Positions 37,484 through 47,349 of a stretch of DNA of 64,000 bases are shown one piece after another. Made by a program: the position numbers and the translations under genes. This DNA comes from Caballeronia sordidicola (GTDB lineage Bacteria; Pseudomonadota; Gammaproteobacteria; Burkholderiales; Burkholderiaceae): NCBI RefSeq assembly GCF_001544455.2, contig NZ_FCOC02000002.1, positions 124,001 through 188,000 on the forward strand. Direction: 5' to 3'. Below the pieces are notes generated by a model, which ran no database searches, was not told the DNA's origin, and saw only the letters and a program-made list of their open reading frames with translations. Numbering within the stretch: the stretch's first letter is position 1; the number at the start of each line of letters is the position of its first letter.

Positions 37484-39109
37484 TTACTCCACTTGCGGCG
37501 GACGCTCGAACGTGTGGAACGGAGCCGGGCTTGGCACGGTCCACTCCAGTCCTTCGGCGCCGTCCCACGGCTTGTCATCCGCCTTCACCAGATCGCCACC
37601 GCCCCGATACGCGGGCAACGCGACTGCGAACAGGAAGTACACCTGCGCCAGGCCAAAACCAAACGCACCGATCGTCGCAACCTGGTTGAAGTCCGTGAAC
37701 TGCGCCGGGTAATCCGCATAACGACGCGGCATGCCGGCAAGACCCAGGAAATGCATCGGGAAGAACGTGATGTTGAAGAAGATCATCGACGCCCAGAAGT
37801 GGATCTTGCCGCGCGTCTCGTTGTACATCCAGCCCGTCCACTTCGGCGCCCAGTAGTACCAGCCCGAGAACAGCGCAAACAGCGAACCGGCCACCAGCAC
37901 GTAGTGGAAGTGCGCCACCACGTAGTAAGTGCCGTGCATCTGGATATCGAGCGGCGCCATGGACAGGATCAGCCCCGTGAAGCCGCCCATGGTGAACACG
38001 AACAGGAAGCCGATGGCAAAGACCATCGGTGTTTCGAAGCTCAACGCACCGCGCCACATGGTGGCGACCCAGTTGAACACCTTCACGCCCGTTGGCACCG
38101 CGATCAGCATGGTCGCGTACATGAAGAACAACTGGCCCGTCACCGGCATGCCGGTCGCGAACATGTGGTGCGCCCAGACCATGAACGACAGGATCGCGAT
38201 AGATGCCGTTGCATACACCATCGAGCTATAGCCGAACAGCGGCTTGCGCGAGAACGCCGGGATCACCTGCGACACGATCCCGAACGCCGGCAAGATCATG
38301 ATGTACACCTCGGGATGCCCGAAGAACCAGAAGATATGCTGGTACATCACCGGATCGCCGCCGCCCGCCGCGTTGAAGAACGACGTGCCGAAGTGGCGGT
38401 CGAACAGCACCATGGTGATTGCGCCCGCGAGCACCGGCATCACGGCAATCAGCAGGTACGCGGTGATGAGCCAGGTCCAGCAGAACATGGGCATCTTCAT
38501 GAGCGTCATGCCGGGCGCGCGCATGTTGAGGATGGTCACCACAATGTTGATCCCGCCCATGATCGACGACGCACCCATCAGGTGGATCGCGAAAATGGCG
38601 AAGTCCATGCCCGGGCCCATCTGCGTGGACAACGGCGCGTACAGCGTCCAGCCTGCAGCGGTCGCGCCGCCCGGAACGAAGAACGACGTGATCAGCAAAA
38701 TGGCGGCAACCGGCAGCAGCCAGAAGCTGAAGTTGTTCATGCGCGCGAACGCCATGTCCGACGCGCCAATCTGCAGCGGAATCATCCAGTTCGCGAAGCC
38801 CACGAATGCCGGCATGATCGCGCCGAATACCATGATCAGGCCGTGCATGGTGGTCAACTGGTTGAAGAACTCCGGTCGCATGATCTGCAAGCCGGGCTCG
38901 AAGAGCTCGGCGCGGATCATCAACGCCATCACGCCCCCGGAGAGGAACATGATGAACGAGAACAGCAGGTACAATGTACCGATGTCCTTGTGGTTGGTCG
39001 CGAATAGCCAGCGACGCCAGCCGTACGGCAGTTCGTGCGCGTGCTCATCGTGATCATGAGCGTGACCGTGTTCGTGGCCCGCGGTTACATCGTGTCCGAT
39101 GCTCGACAT
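37484..39109 (-). CDS. ctaD: Cytochrome c oxidase subunit I
   Basis: 541-aa catalytic subunit of the aa3 oxidase carrying heme a, heme a3 and CuB. FGHPEVYIMILPAFGIVSQV contains the His-Tyr active site pair, VWAHHMFATGMP the CuB histidines, and TTMHGLIMVFGAIMPAF a heme-ligand segment. The N-terminus is a His-rich cytosolic tail (HEHGHAHDHDEHAHE), possibly metal-binding. Twelve helices expected. Confidence 0.97.
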   Translation of the reverse strand: MSSIGHDVTAGHEHGHAHDHDEHAHELPYGWRRWLFATNHKDIGTLYLLFSFIMFLSGGVMALMIRAELFEPGLQIMRPEFFNQLTTMHGLIMVFGAIMPAFVGFANWMIPLQIGASDMAFARMNNFSFWLLPVAAILLITSFFVPGGATAAGWTLYAPLSTQMGPGMDFAIFAIHLMGASSIMGGINIVVTILNMRAPGMTLMKMPMFCWTWLITAYLLIAVMPVLAGAITMVLFDRHFGTSFFNAAGGGDPVMYQHIFWFFGHPEVYIMILPAFGIVSQVIPAFSRKPLFGYSSMVYATASIAILSFMVWAHHMFATGMPVTGQLFFMYATMLIAVPTGVKVFNWVATMWRGALSFETPMVFAIGFLFVFTMGGFTGLILSMAPLDIQMHGTYYVVAHFHYVLVAGSLFALFSGWYYWAPKWTGWMYNETRGKIHFWASMIFFNITFFPMHFLGLAGMPRRYADYPAQFTDFNQVATIGAFGFGLAQVYFLFAVALPAYRGGGDLVKADDKPWDGAEGLEWTVPSPAPFHTFERPPQVE

Positions 39110-39199
39110 GACAATCTCCTAAAGCGAATACTGCGGCACTTGGGCGATACGCTACGCCTGCTTTCTTTCAGAAAGAAGCTTGACGTTCGGGTACGTACG

Positions 39200-40795
39200 T
39201 CAAGCAGCCGGACTGATCTCCACACGCCGTGCTTCTCTCGCGTCAGCACCGCCCGTGATCGTTTCCGGCTTCTTCAAAATGATGCGGTCTTCCGCAATGC
39301 CTGCGGCCTTCAACGCGTCGCGAACGGCCTGCGCGCGCGTCTTCGCCAGATCGGCGTTGGTCGCGGCAGAGCCGGTTGCGTCGGTGAAACCCGACAAATT
39401 GAACTTCGCGTCCGGATGCGCCTTCGCGTAATCAGCGGCGGCCTGGACTGCCGCAGCCGCGTCCGCGGGTAAGGCGCTCTTGCCCGTTTCGAAGTAGATG
39501 CTGGCGGGAAGGCCGGCCGATTGAGCCGCGCTGTCCGATGCCGGCGCGGACGCAGCCGGCGCCGCGCTGGCAGCCGCATCCGAGCCCGCCGCCGACGCTG
39601 CTGCACCCGCTGCCGCCAGATGGTCACCGCCCTCCGGCATCTTGCCATTGCGTGCGTCGGCTACTTGCTTCGGTTGAAGAATGTCGCCCGTGTGATTGCC
39701 CCACGTATTGCGTTCGTACGTGATGACCGAAGCAATTTCCACGTCGTTGAGCGTTGCGCCCCAGTTCGGCATTGCGCCCTTGCCTTTCAGCACAATGCTC
39801 ACATGCTCGGCGATAGGACCGTTGGCGATCTTGCTGCCGTCGAGCGCCGGGAACTGACCCGCGCCCTTGCCGGTCGGCTGATGGCAGACCGCGCAATTCG
39901 ACGTATAGACCTTTTCACCGCGCGCCTTCAGCTCGTCCATGGTGTAGGTCTTGTTCGGATCGTCGGCGCTCGCAGCCATTTTCTTCTTCTGGCCATCGAC
40001 CCATTTCGTGTAGTCGTCGGCGGACAGCACTTCCACCACGACCGGCATGTAGGCGTGTTCCTTGCCGCACAATTCGGTACAGAAGCCGCGGAACGTGCCG
40101 ATTTTTTCCGCCTTGAACCACGTGTCGCGCACGAAGCCCGGAATCGCGTCCTGCTTCACGCCGAACGCCGGGACGTACCACGAGTGGACCACGTCGTTAG
40201 CGGTGGTGATGATGCGGATTTTCTTGTCGACAGGAACCACGAGCGGGTTGTCGACTTCCTGCAGATACAGCTCGCCGATTGGCTCCTGGCCGTTCGTCTG
40301 GCTACGCGGCGTGGTGAGCGTGGAGAGGAAATTGATGCCTTCGCCCGGTCCCTTCACGTAGTCGTAGCCCCACTTCCACTGATAACCGGTCACTTTCACG
40401 GTCAAGTCGGCATTGGTGGTGTCTTTCATGGCGACCACGGCTTTGGTAGCCGGCAACGCCATCAGCACGACGATCACGAATGGGACGATGGTCCAGATGA
40501 TTTCGACGGTGGTGCTTTCGTGGAAATTGGACGCCTTGTGGCCCTTCGACTTGCGGTGCATCAGGACCGAATAGAACATCACGCCGAACACGCCGATGAA
40601 AATCACCGTGCAGATGATCAGCATGAACGTATGGAGGCCGTAGAGCTCCTCGGCGATCTTCGTCACGGGCGTCTGGAAGTTGAGTTCGTTCACTCCAGGA
40701 CCGCCGGGAACGTCACTGACCGCCAGGGCTGCGCCGGCGAACAGGAGTCCGCTTAACGCCAGCACGCCCGAGAGGGCTCGCTTGATTGTTTTCAT
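39200..40795 (-). CDS. ctaC: Cytochrome c oxidase subunit II with cytochrome c and OmpA-like domains
   Basis: 531 aa. Signal peptide (to ALA-VS, about 25), two transmembrane helices, then a cupredoxin domain with complete CuA ligands: VVHSWYVPAFGVK and RGFCTELCGKEHAYMP. A class I cytochrome c domain follows with CAVCH (about residue 305) and a distal Met in KGKGAMPNWG. After an Ala/Ser-rich linker comes an OmpA/MotB-like peptidoglycan-binding domain (about 425-531) with IYFETGKSALP, LSGFTDATGS and LAKTRAQAVRDALKAAGI. ATG 40795 has AAGGA about seven bases upstream and is preferred over 40819. Confidence 0.93.
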   Translation of the reverse strand: MKTIKRALSGVLALSGLLFAGAALAVSDVPGGPGVNELNFQTPVTKIAEELYGLHTFMLIICTVIFIGVFGVMFYSVLMHRKSKGHKASNFHESTTVEIIWTIVPFVIVVLMALPATKAVVAMKDTTNADLTVKVTGYQWKWGYDYVKGPGEGINFLSTLTTPRSQTNGQEPIGELYLQEVDNPLVVPVDKKIRIITTANDVVHSWYVPAFGVKQDAIPGFVRDTWFKAEKIGTFRGFCTELCGKEHAYMPVVVEVLSADDYTKWVDGQKKKMAASADDPNKTYTMDELKARGEKVYTSNCAVCHQPTGKGAGQFPALDGSKIANGPIAEHVSIVLKGKGAMPNWGATLNDVEIASVITYERNTWGNHTGDILQPKQVADARNGKMPEGGDHLAAAGAAASAAGSDAAASAAPAASAPASDSAAQSAGLPASIYFETGKSALPADAAAAVQAAADYAKAHPDAKFNLSGFTDATGSAATNADLAKTRAQAVRDALKAAGIAEDRIILKKPETITGGADAREARRVEISPAA

Positions 40796-40921
40796 AGCTT
40801 CCTTACCCAAAATTTCCATTCAGACCTCGACCCCCGTTTGCATCTGTCCGACTCATGCATCGCCTCCCCCCGGAAACGATTTACCCGGTGACGCGCGTTG
40901 ATGCGCGTGCCGCGGTGCCGA

Positions 40922-41398
40922 TCAATTGCAGCGCATCAGCCAGGCGCGCAACTCTACGGCAAACTGCCTGCGCCGATGCTGCGCCAGATGAATTCCGACC
41001 GGCACCGACTGGCCCCGCGACACGAGCTTGACCGGATCCCTCGGCCTGGCGCCCGGTTCAACCCGGACCCAGCGCGGATTGAACTCCACCTGCGTCAGGG
41101 TTTCCGCGTCCATGCGTTCAATCAGGAGCCGGTCGTGAAACAGCAGGATGCGCTCGTAATCGACAGCATGCCGCGCGTAGATGACGAACGCGATCCCGAC
41201 CGCCAGCAACTCGATACCCGTAAAAGGCAGCACCAGCCAAGCGCCTGCCCAAACCAGCAAACTGGCGATCAACAACGAAAACAGCGCCAGCGAGATATAA
41301 AACGCGATGAATTGCCGTGGCGAAACCGAACAGTTCCGCTTGAACAACCAGTCCTTCATGACTGGCTCGGTGTCCATCAGCAGATCGGTTGCTTGCAT
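40922..41398 (-). CDS. DUF2244 integral membrane protein
   Basis: 158 aa with two central transmembrane helices (FIAFYISLALFSLLIASLLVWAG-like and LVLPFTGIELLAVGIAFVIYA), preceded by RNCSVSPRQ and followed by a soluble C-terminal domain. NCSVSPRQ and the VDYERI segment fit DUF2244. Function unknown; it is often found next to cytochrome c oxidase genes and here is the probable first gene of that operon. Confidence 0.82.
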   Translation of the reverse strand: MQATDLLMDTEPVMKDWLFKRNCSVSPRQFIAFYISLALFSLLIASLLVWAGAWLVLPFTGIELLAVGIAFVIYARHAVDYERILLFHDRLLIERMDAETLTQVEFNPRWVRVEPGARPRDPVKLVSRGQSVPVGIHLAQHRRRQFAVELRAWLMRCN

Positions 41399-41702
41399 CG
41401 CCGTCTCCCGCTTCAGAATTGCTTCACTCGCACTACATCAAGCAAGAAAGTCGTATTCGGTCGTGCTCGTCTACCGCTAGGAATCTGACCAAAATCATGC
41501 CAGCCCGGCGACAAACTGACGCATTATAGGCGCGTTGCCCAGCATCCACAAGCAAGGTGGTGCATGCCGCAAAGCCAAGCCGCACAAGCTTCTGCGCCCT
41601 TTTGCCGCATCCTTTTGGACACTCGCCGACGCGTGCATCCGAGGGGTGGCAAAGGTCGTTTCAGGTTCGTTATGGCTTTACATATGCCGCAAATCCGCTC
41701 GT
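41399..41702. other. Intergenic region upstream of DUF2244/cox operon
   Basis: 304 bases with no gene. It contains one good minus-strand promoter candidate (listed separately); nothing else was recognised. Confidence 0.5.
41523..41551 (-). promoter_or_regulatory. Sigma-70 promoter for DUF2244-cox operon
   Basis: On the minus strand: -35 TTGTGG (41551-41546), 17-bp spacer, -10 TATAAT (41528-41523, six of six). Predicted start about 118 bases upstream of the DUF2244 ATG. Confidence 0.6.
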
Positions 41703-42674
41703 TCACTTGCTCCGTTTTGGGCCGCGTCCTATATCTTCCAGCCTCACTATTCCGTGTCCTTCCGCCGTCATTCGGGGCACGGCCTTCCATGCATGGCCAT
41801 AAATCACTTCGAAGGTCAGCGGGATCGTGCCGTCTTCGCGCCGGCGTGTTTCCAGCGATGCGTGAAGTGCGTCACGCAATGCGCGCGCATGATGTTGCAC
41901 GCCCATGTCCAGCGGAAAAGCGCCCCAGCCGCGCACATCTCTCAGCAGCGATTCAGGCGACTTGTACGTGATCGTCAGCACTTCCTGATCCATTACCGGA
42001 ATTTCAAAACCGCTCTCGACAAGCATGTCGCCGAGGTCATGCATATCGACAAATTCGATGGTGTGCCGCCGCGGCGTCAATTCCAGTGACTTTTCCGCCT
42101 GCGCATAGGCGCCGCTGAGTTCCTTCAACGTGTCGGGACCGAGCGTGCTGAACATCAGCAGGCCGTTCGCCTTGAGCACGCGCGCCCATTCGGGAAACAC
42201 GAGGTCCGGCCGCGCGTGCCATTGCAGCGCAAGATTCGACCAGAGCATCTCGAAGGCACCGCCAGAGAATGGGAGCCCGGCGAAATCGCCTTGAGCCAGT
42301 TGCGGTCCGCGCGCGCCGAACGCCTTGCCTAGCGTGGCGGGCAAAAACCTGCGCCAACCTGCATTGGCTTCCGATTCGGCCATTTCGGCCTGATTCGCGC
42401 GCGCCAGCATTTCCGCCGATAAATCCAGCCCCAGCACCGAAGCTTCCGCAAAACGCTCGCGCAATGCAGGCAGATCAGCGCCCACGCCGCAGCCCGCGTC
42501 CAGCACGCGCATGGGGGCGACCTTGATGTACTCGAGCCGCTCACGCATACGCACCGCGATTTCGCGGGGCAGGAATGCGACGTCGTCAAAACGCGCGGCG
42601 CGGCGATCGAAAATCCGCCGGATACGGCGCGAATCGTAGGCCGGACGGCCAGCGTTAGCGGAAGTTGGGGACAT
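41703..42674 (-). CDS. BioC-like SAM-dependent methyltransferase
   Basis: 323-aa class I methyltransferase. RIRRIFDRRAARFDDVAFL is the N-terminal segment shared with BioC; SAM loop VLDAGCGVGADLPALRERF, acidic VLGLDLSAEML, and LWSNLALQWHARPD, with the W-NLALQW stretch diagnostic for BioC-type malonyl-ACP O-methyltransferases, follow. It would start pimelate synthesis for biotin. No other bio genes are adjacent, so the role rests on sequence alone. ATG 42674 (MSPTSAN) is preferred over the longer frame. Confidence 0.82.
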   Translation of the reverse strand: MSPTSANAGRPAYDSRRIRRIFDRRAARFDDVAFLPREIAVRMRERLEYIKVAPMRVLDAGCGVGADLPALRERFAEASVLGLDLSAEMLARANQAEMAESEANAGWRRFLPATLGKAFGARGPQLAQGDFAGLPFSGGAFEMLWSNLALQWHARPDLVFPEWARVLKANGLLMFSTLGPDTLKELSGAYAQAEKSLELTPRRHTIEFVDMHDLGDMLVESGFEIPVMDQEVLTITYKSPESLLRDVRGWGAFPLDMGVQHHARALRDALHASLETRRREDGTIPLTFEVIYGHAWKAVPRMTAEGHGIVRLEDIGRGPKRSK

Positions 42675-42807
42675 GACAGCCTGCTTTCTAAGAGTGCGAA
42701 GTATACTCGGTCGATTGTTGAAACGTTCAGCAAAACCAGACGGCATAACGGTTCGGCGGCGTTATAGCCAGTATTTCGGGTTGTTTGCGCGTCTTTAGAC
42801 CGGGCTT

Positions 42808-43623
42808 ATGAATCGACAATTTTTCGTGACATTGCGCGGTTTGCGCCCAGGTTCAAATCCGGGTTTAAGCTTGTTACGCAAGGCTTCTGTTCGTGCTGGA
42901 GACTGGCTGGCCAGCGCGCGCGACATCGCGTTGCCGAGTCAGTGCGCATTGTGTGGCAATTTGTCGCATCGAGTGTTGTGCGTCGGCTGCGATGAACAGT
43001 ATTGGAACCAGACGCGCACGCGCTGCCCTGTTTGTGCGTTGCCCATGCCAGTGTTTACTGGACCGGGCGAGAACCGCCCAGGCGCTCGACCGCGTTGCAG
43101 GCTGTGCATTGCCGAGCCGCCGCAGTTCGATGCAACCATTGCGCTGGCCGACTACCGCGCGCCGCTTGACACGCTCGCGCTCGAATTGAAGTTTCACGCG
43201 CGTCTCGCGGGCGCCGGCGAATTTGCGCGCCAGTTGCACGCCATGTTCGAAGATGCCAACGTTCCGGCGCCGGACATCGTCGCGCCGGTGCCTTTGTCGC
43301 GCAAGCGGCTCAGAACACGCGGCTACAACCAGGCGTGGTCGATTGGCAAGCCTCTCGCCCGCCGGCTTGGCGCGCTGGCAGACGCAACACTGATCGAGCG
43401 TATCCGGGACACGGCGCCGCAAGCGAAGCTCGATCTCGATACACGCCGGCACAATGTCGGCGACGCGTTTAAAGTGCTGCGCAATGTTCGCGGCAAACAC
43501 ATCGGTGTGGTCGATGACGTCATGACGTCCGGCGCCACACTCGACGCGTTGGCGCACACGCTGAAAACCGCCGGCGCGGTACGCGTCACCAATTTCGTCG
43601 CCCTGCGCACGCCGCAAGACTAA
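42808..43623 (+). CDS. ComF family phosphoribosyltransferase-like protein
   Basis: 271 aa. An N-terminal zinc-ribbon region (CALCG, CVGC, then CPVC and CRLC) is followed by a type I phosphoribosyltransferase fold with the PRPP loop VDDVMTSGATLDAL and the KRLRTRGYNQAWSIGKPLAR segment typical of ComF/GntX. Homologues take part in DNA uptake (ComF) or use of DNA as nutrient; the activity here is unproven. Divergent from the BioC-like gene and 18 bases upstream of trmL. Confidence 0.87.
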   Translation: MNRQFFVTLRGLRPGSNPGLSLLRKASVRAGDWLASARDIALPSQCALCGNLSHRVLCVGCDEQYWNQTRTRCPVCALPMPVFTGPGENRPGARPRCRLCIAEPPQFDATIALADYRAPLDTLALELKFHARLAGAGEFARQLHAMFEDANVPAPDIVAPVPLSRKRLRTRGYNQAWSIGKPLARRLGALADATLIERIRDTAPQAKLDLDTRRHNVGDAFKVLRNVRGKHIGVVDDVMTSGATLDALAHTLKTAGAVRVTNFVALRTPQD

Positions 43624-43641
43624 TTTTCTGAGTTATCGCTT

Positions 43642-44112
43642 ATGTTCAACGTTGTTCTGGTCGAACCTGAAATCCCGCCGAATACCGGCAACGTCATCCG
43701 GCTGTGCGCCAATACGGGCGCGCGCCTTCACTTGATCGAGCCACTCGGTTTTCCACTCGATGACGCCAAGATGCGCCGCGCCGGACTCGACTATCACGAG
43801 TACGCGCAAATGCACGTCCACGCAAACTGGGACGCTTTTATCGGAAAAGAAACGCCGGACGTAAGCCGCATGTTCGCGTTCACCACGCGCGGCTCAACGC
43901 CGTTCTTCGGACATTCGTTTCAGGAAGGCGACTGGTTTGTGTTCGGCGCGGAAACACGCGGTTTGTCGGATACCGTGCTCGGGCAGTTCACGAACGAGCG
44001 CCGCGTCAGATTGCCGATGCGCCCGGGAAACAGGAGTTTGAATTTATCGAATACGGTCGCGATCGTGACGTTCGAGGCATGGCGGCAGACTGGTTTCGAC
44101 GGCGGCGAATGA
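43642..44112 (+). CDS. trmL: tRNA (cytidine(34)-2'-O)-methyltransferase
   Basis: 156-aa SPOUT-class methyltransferase that 2'-O-methylates the wobble base of tRNA-Leu. The knotted fold is seen from VVLVEPEIPPNTGNVIRLCANTG at the start, then FGAETRGLSDTVL and LPMRPGNRSLNLSNTVAIV at the C-terminus. Likely co-transcribed with comF. Confidence 0.93.
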   Translation: MFNVVLVEPEIPPNTGNVIRLCANTGARLHLIEPLGFPLDDAKMRRAGLDYHEYAQMHVHANWDAFIGKETPDVSRMFAFTTRGSTPFFGHSFQEGDWFVFGAETRGLSDTVLGQFTNERRVRLPMRPGNRSLNLSNTVAIVTFEAWRQTGFDGGE

Positions 44113-44133
44113 GGCGCTGCGCGTTATCGATTT

Positions 44134-45132
44134 TTACTCGGCCTTCGCGTCACGACTCAGCAGGGCGTGAACGGCGTCGCGCGGCGCGATGTTATCGAAC
44201 AAGACGCGACACACAGCCTGGGTGATCGGCATGTCAATGCCATGAGATTCAGCCAGCGCCAACACCGCCTTGGCGCAGCGCACGCCCTCGGCGACATGGC
44301 CCAGCGCGGCAAGAATGTCGGTAAGAGAGCGGCCCGTCGCGAGTTGCATGCCGACCGTGCGGTTACGCGATAAATCCCCGGTCGCCGTCAATATCAGGTC
44401 GCCGAGCCCGGTCAGGCCGTGGAACGTCTCCGCGCGTCCGCCAAGCGCCACGCCCAGCCGCGACATCTCGGCCAACCCGCGAGTAATCAGCGCGGCGCGT
44501 GCGTTCAGACCAAGACCAAGACCATCTGCGATACCCGTGGCGATAGCCAGTACGTTCTTCACCGCGCCGCCTACTTCGACGCCGATCACGTCGTCGCCGG
44601 TGTAGATTCGCATTGCGCCATGGTGAAAGGCGGCGACCGTTCGCTCGCCCAATATTGCCGACGCGCTCGCAACCGTCAGCGCCACCGGCAACCCTTGGCC
44701 GACTTCACGGGCAAAGCTCGGCCCGGAAAGTGTCCCATTGCTCGTGTGCTGAGACAATTCTGCCGCGACGACCTCGTTCGGCAAGCATTGGGTATCGGCT
44801 TCAAACCCTTTGCACAACCAGACGATATGCGCCGGGACAATGCCCGACTCGCGCATTGTCCTGCATAACGCGCGCAGTCCCGCAACGGGCGCGGCCACCA
44901 CGCACAATGCAGCGTCCGCCGCGCCGTGACGTAATGCAGACGAAAGATCAGGCTCATACTTGAGCGATGCGGGCAACTTCACGCCGCGCAGATAACGCTC
45001 GTTTTCATGCGATACGGACAGGGATTCGACGAGCGCGCGATCGCGCGCCCAGAGGACCGTGTCGTGGCGAGTGGCCAGATGGCCAGCCAGCGCGGTGCCC
45101 CACGCACCGGCGCCGAGAACGGCTACTTGCAT
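44134..45132 (-). CDS. gpsA: Glycerol-3-phosphate dehydrogenase [NAD(P)+]
   Basis: 332-aa cytosolic enzyme making sn-glycerol-3-phosphate for phospholipids. N-terminal Rossmann motif [25 protein letters not shown], and the catalytic Lys segment [26 protein letters not shown] are intact; [20 protein letters not shown] matches the signature of the family. It follows secB by 22 bases, a conserved secB-gpsA pair. Confidence 0.96.
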   Translation of the reverse strand: MQVAVLGAGAWGTALAGHLATRHDTVLWARDRALVESLSVSHENERYLRGVKLPASLKYEPDLSSALRHGAADAALCVVAAPVAGLRALCRTMRESGIVPAHIVWLCKGFEADTQCLPNEVVAAELSQHTSNGTLSGPSFAREVGQGLPVALTVASASAILGERTVAAFHHGAMRIYTGDDVIGVEVGGAVKNVLAIATGIADGLGLGLNARAALITRGLAEMSRLGVALGGRAETFHGLTGLGDLILTATGDLSRNRTVGMQLATGRSLTDILAALGHVAEGVRCAKAVLALAESHGIDMPITQAVCRVLFDNIAPRDAVHALLSRDAKAE

Positions 45133-45154
45133 GCCCGGCTCCGGAATAGCGGTT

Positions 45155-45628
45155 TTAGTTCAGCGTCGCGCCGTTGGCCACGCCTTCCTGGGCAGCCGAC
45201 AACTGCGAAATACGTTGTTCGTACAGCGCCTGGAAGTTGATTTCCGCGAGGTGGATCGGCGGGAAACCGGCGCGCGTGATGGCGTCGGCAATGTTCGAGC
45301 GCAAGTACGGAAACAGGATGGTCGGACACGCAATGCCGACCAGCGGGTCGATCTGGTCAGCCGGAATGTTGCGGATATCGAAAATGCCGGCTTGCTTGGC
45401 TTCGATCAGGAACGCAACCTTGTCCGAAACCTTGGCCGTCACCGTGCCCGTCACCAGCACTTCGAAGACGCTTTCCGCGAGACGTTCAGCCTTCACGTCC
45501 ACTTCCACTTCCACCGATGGCATGTCCTGTTCAAGGAAAATCCCCGGCGAATTGGGCTGTTCGAGCGACATGTCCTTCAAGTAGATGCGCTGAATGTTGA
45601 AGAATGGCTGGTTGTTGTCGTCAGACAT
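45155..45628 (-). CDS. secB: Protein-export chaperone SecB
   Basis: 157-aa tetrameric cytosolic chaperone that keeps precursors unfolded and hands them to SecA. Recognised by [57 protein letters not shown] and [13 protein letters not shown]. The cluster is rhodanese-grxC-secB-gpsA. Confidence 0.97.
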   Translation of the reverse strand: MSDDNNQPFFNIQRIYLKDMSLEQPNSPGIFLEQDMPSVEVEVDVKAERLAESVFEVLVTGTVTAKVSDKVAFLIEAKQAGIFDIRNIPADQIDPLVGIACPTILFPYLRSNIADAITRAGFPPIHLAEINFQALYEQRISQLSAAQEGVANGATLN

Positions 45629-45653
45629 GGTGGTTCCCTTGATTATTTAAAAT

Positions 45654-45700
45654 GCAGTCCGGGCTTTGCCGGTTTTTTCCGGTTCAACGCCGCGGACTGC
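45654..45700. repeat. Stem-loop between grxC and secB
   Basis: GCAGTCCG (45654-45661) and CGGACTGC (45693-45700) form a perfect 8-bp outer stem, with an inner CCGG/CCGG pairing around a T6 loop. It lies in the grxC-secB spacer and may be a processing or attenuation structure. Confidence 0.4.
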
Positions 45701-45718
45701 TTGGCTGCGTGTACGCGT

Positions 45719-45979
45719 TCAGGCCGCCTCGAGCAGCGGCATCAGGCCGCCCTTGCGATCGAGTGCGGACAGATCATCGTAACCGCCGACGTGCGTCTCG
45801 CCGATAAACACTTGCGGCACCGTACGGCGGCCCGTACGCGTCATCATTTCTTCACGTTTTGCCGGATCACGGTCGATCAGCACCTTCTCAACGTTTTCGA
45901 CGCCGCGCGACTTTAGTAGACGTTCGGCCATCTGGCAATACGGGCACACTTGCGTGCTGTACATGATTACCTTGTTCAC
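45719..45979 (-). CDS. grxC: Glutaredoxin 3
   Basis: 86-aa glutathione-dependent oxidoreductase. Active-site CPYC in YSTQVCPYCQMAERLL, the cis-Pro segment RTVPQVFIG and the glutathione-binding HVGGYDDLSAL are complete. The GTG at 45979 has AAGGAG seven bases upstream and overlaps the rhodanese stop (GTGA), so the two are translationally coupled; the long upstream frame is spurious. Confidence 0.95.
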   Translation of the reverse strand: MNKVIMYSTQVCPYCQMAERLLKSRGVENVEKVLIDRDPAKREEMMTRTGRRTVPQVFIGETHVGGYDDLSALDRKGGLMPLLEAA

Positions 45980-46401
45980 TTTACGGCTCCTTGTTTCACG
46001 ACCGGCATGCCGGCTTTTTGCCAGGCATCCAGCCCGCCCTGCAATACGTGGACCTCGGCGTAGCCTGCATCGCTCACAATCTGGCTCGCCTTCTGGGACT
46101 GTTGCCCGGTCTGGCACACGAGCAAGACCGGATTGCTCTTATTCTTCGCGATTTGGCCAACTTTTGCTTGAAGCTCGGCCAGACCAAAGTTTTTCGCGGC
46201 TGGAATGTGCCCTTGCGTGTATTCAGCCGCCGGCCGCAGGTCGACGACAGAGGCATTGCGCCGGTTGATCAGCAAAACCGCATCGGCCGGCGAAACCGCG
46301 CCGCGCCCGCGCCGCATGAGCGTTGGCCACAGCAGCAACCCACCAGAAATGAGGAGGACCGCGATAAGTACAAGGTTGGTGTAATCGGTGAAGAACTTCA
46401 C
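45976..46401 (-). CDS. Membrane-anchored rhodanese-like protein
   Basis: 141 aa: an N-terminal transmembrane helix (NLVLIAVLLISGGLLLWPTL) followed by a single rhodanese domain with DLRPAAEYTQGHIPAAKNF and active-site loop VCQTGQQSQKA, whose cysteine would carry persulfide sulfur. Conserved YibN-like position before grxC and secB. The substrate is unknown. Confidence 0.87.
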   Translation of the reverse strand: MKFFTDYTNLVLIAVLLISGGLLLWPTLMRRGRGAVSPADAVLLINRRNASVVDLRPAAEYTQGHIPAAKNFGLAELQAKVGQIAKNKSNPVLLVCQTGQQSQKASQIVSDAGYAEVHVLQGGLDAWQKAGMPVVKQGAVK

Positions 46402-46602
46402 GTCGGGACCGCCGGGTTGGGTGTGTGGAGAAAAGAAAAGCCAGAAAAAAATCGGGACAATCCAGCCATTATAAAATAACCGTTCTCCTCAATGGACTCA
46501 GCCGATCGGCCGAGTTGCGCCGGAACGCGTTGCCGCCCAGAATCGATGCCAGTTTTCCGCTTTCATACCGCTTCCCAACTAACCGACCTTTAAACGGACA
46601 TC

Positions 46603-47349
46603 ATGTACAAGCTAGTGCTCATCCGCCACGGCGAATCAACGTGGAACAAGGAAAACCGATTCACAGGCTGGGTCGACGTCGACCTGACGGAACAAGGCGT
46701 GCGCGAAGCGCAGCAAGCCGGCGTGCTGCTGAAAGAAGCGGGCTTCAGCTTCGATATTGCGTACACCTCGGTGCTTAAGCGCGCGATCCGCACGCTCTGG
46801 CACGTGCAGGATCAAATGGACGAAATGTATCTGCCCGTCGTGCATTCGTGGCGGCTGAACGAGCGGCACTACGGCGCGCTCGCGGGTTTGAACAAGGCCG
46901 AGACGGCGAAAAAATATGGCGACGAGCAAGTGCTGGTCTGGCGCAGAAGCTACGACACACCGCCGCCGGCGCTCGATCCGTCGGACGAACGCACGTCATT
47001 CAACGACCCGCGCTATGCCAAGGTGCCGCGTGAGGAGTTGCCACTGACCGAGTGCCTGAAAGACACGGTGGCGCGCGTACTGCCCATCTGGAACGAGTCG
47101 ATTGCGCCCGCCGTCAAGTCGGGCCGGCGCGTGCTGATCGCGGCGCATGGCAACTCCATGCGGGCGTTGATCAAATATCTGGACGAAATCTCGGACGACG
47201 ATATTGTCGGATTGAATATCCCGAATGGCGTGCCGCTCGTTTATGAGTTGGACGAAAACCTGAAGCCGATCAAGCACTATTATCTCGGCGACCCGGAAGC
47301 AATAGCGAAGGCGCAAGCAGCCGTTGCTAAACAGGGCAAGGCGGGATAA
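46603..47349 (+). CDS. gpmA: 2,3-bisphosphoglycerate-dependent phosphoglycerate mutase
   Basis: 248-aa glycolytic enzyme interconverting 3- and 2-phosphoglycerate. Catalytic histidine motif [18 protein letters not shown] at the N-terminus, [16 protein letters not shown] (proton donor Glu), and the second His in [17 protein letters not shown]. Divergent from the rhodanese gene across 201 bases. Confidence 0.96.
   Translation: MYKLVLIRHGESTWNKENRFTGWVDVDLTEQGVREAQQAGVLLKEAGFSFDIAYTSVLKRAIRTLWHVQDQMDEMYLPVVHSWRLNERHYGALAGLNKAETAKKYGDEQVLVWRRSYDTPPPALDPSDERTSFNDPRYAKVPREELPLTECLKDTVARVLPIWNESIAPAVKSGRRVLIAAHGNSMRALIKYLDEISDDDIVGLNIPNGVPLVYELDENLKPIKHYYLGDPEAIAKAQAAVAKQGKAG

Noticed and set aside
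37493..39007. 504-codon open frame antisense to ctaD
   Set aside because: Extremely His/Arg/Glu-rich, no fold signature, and complementary to a clear cytochrome oxidase subunit I.
42849..42862. GGTTCAAATCCGGG, resembling a tRNA T-loop
   Set aside because: It lies in frame inside the ComF coding sequence, and no acceptor, D or anticodon stem can be built around it.
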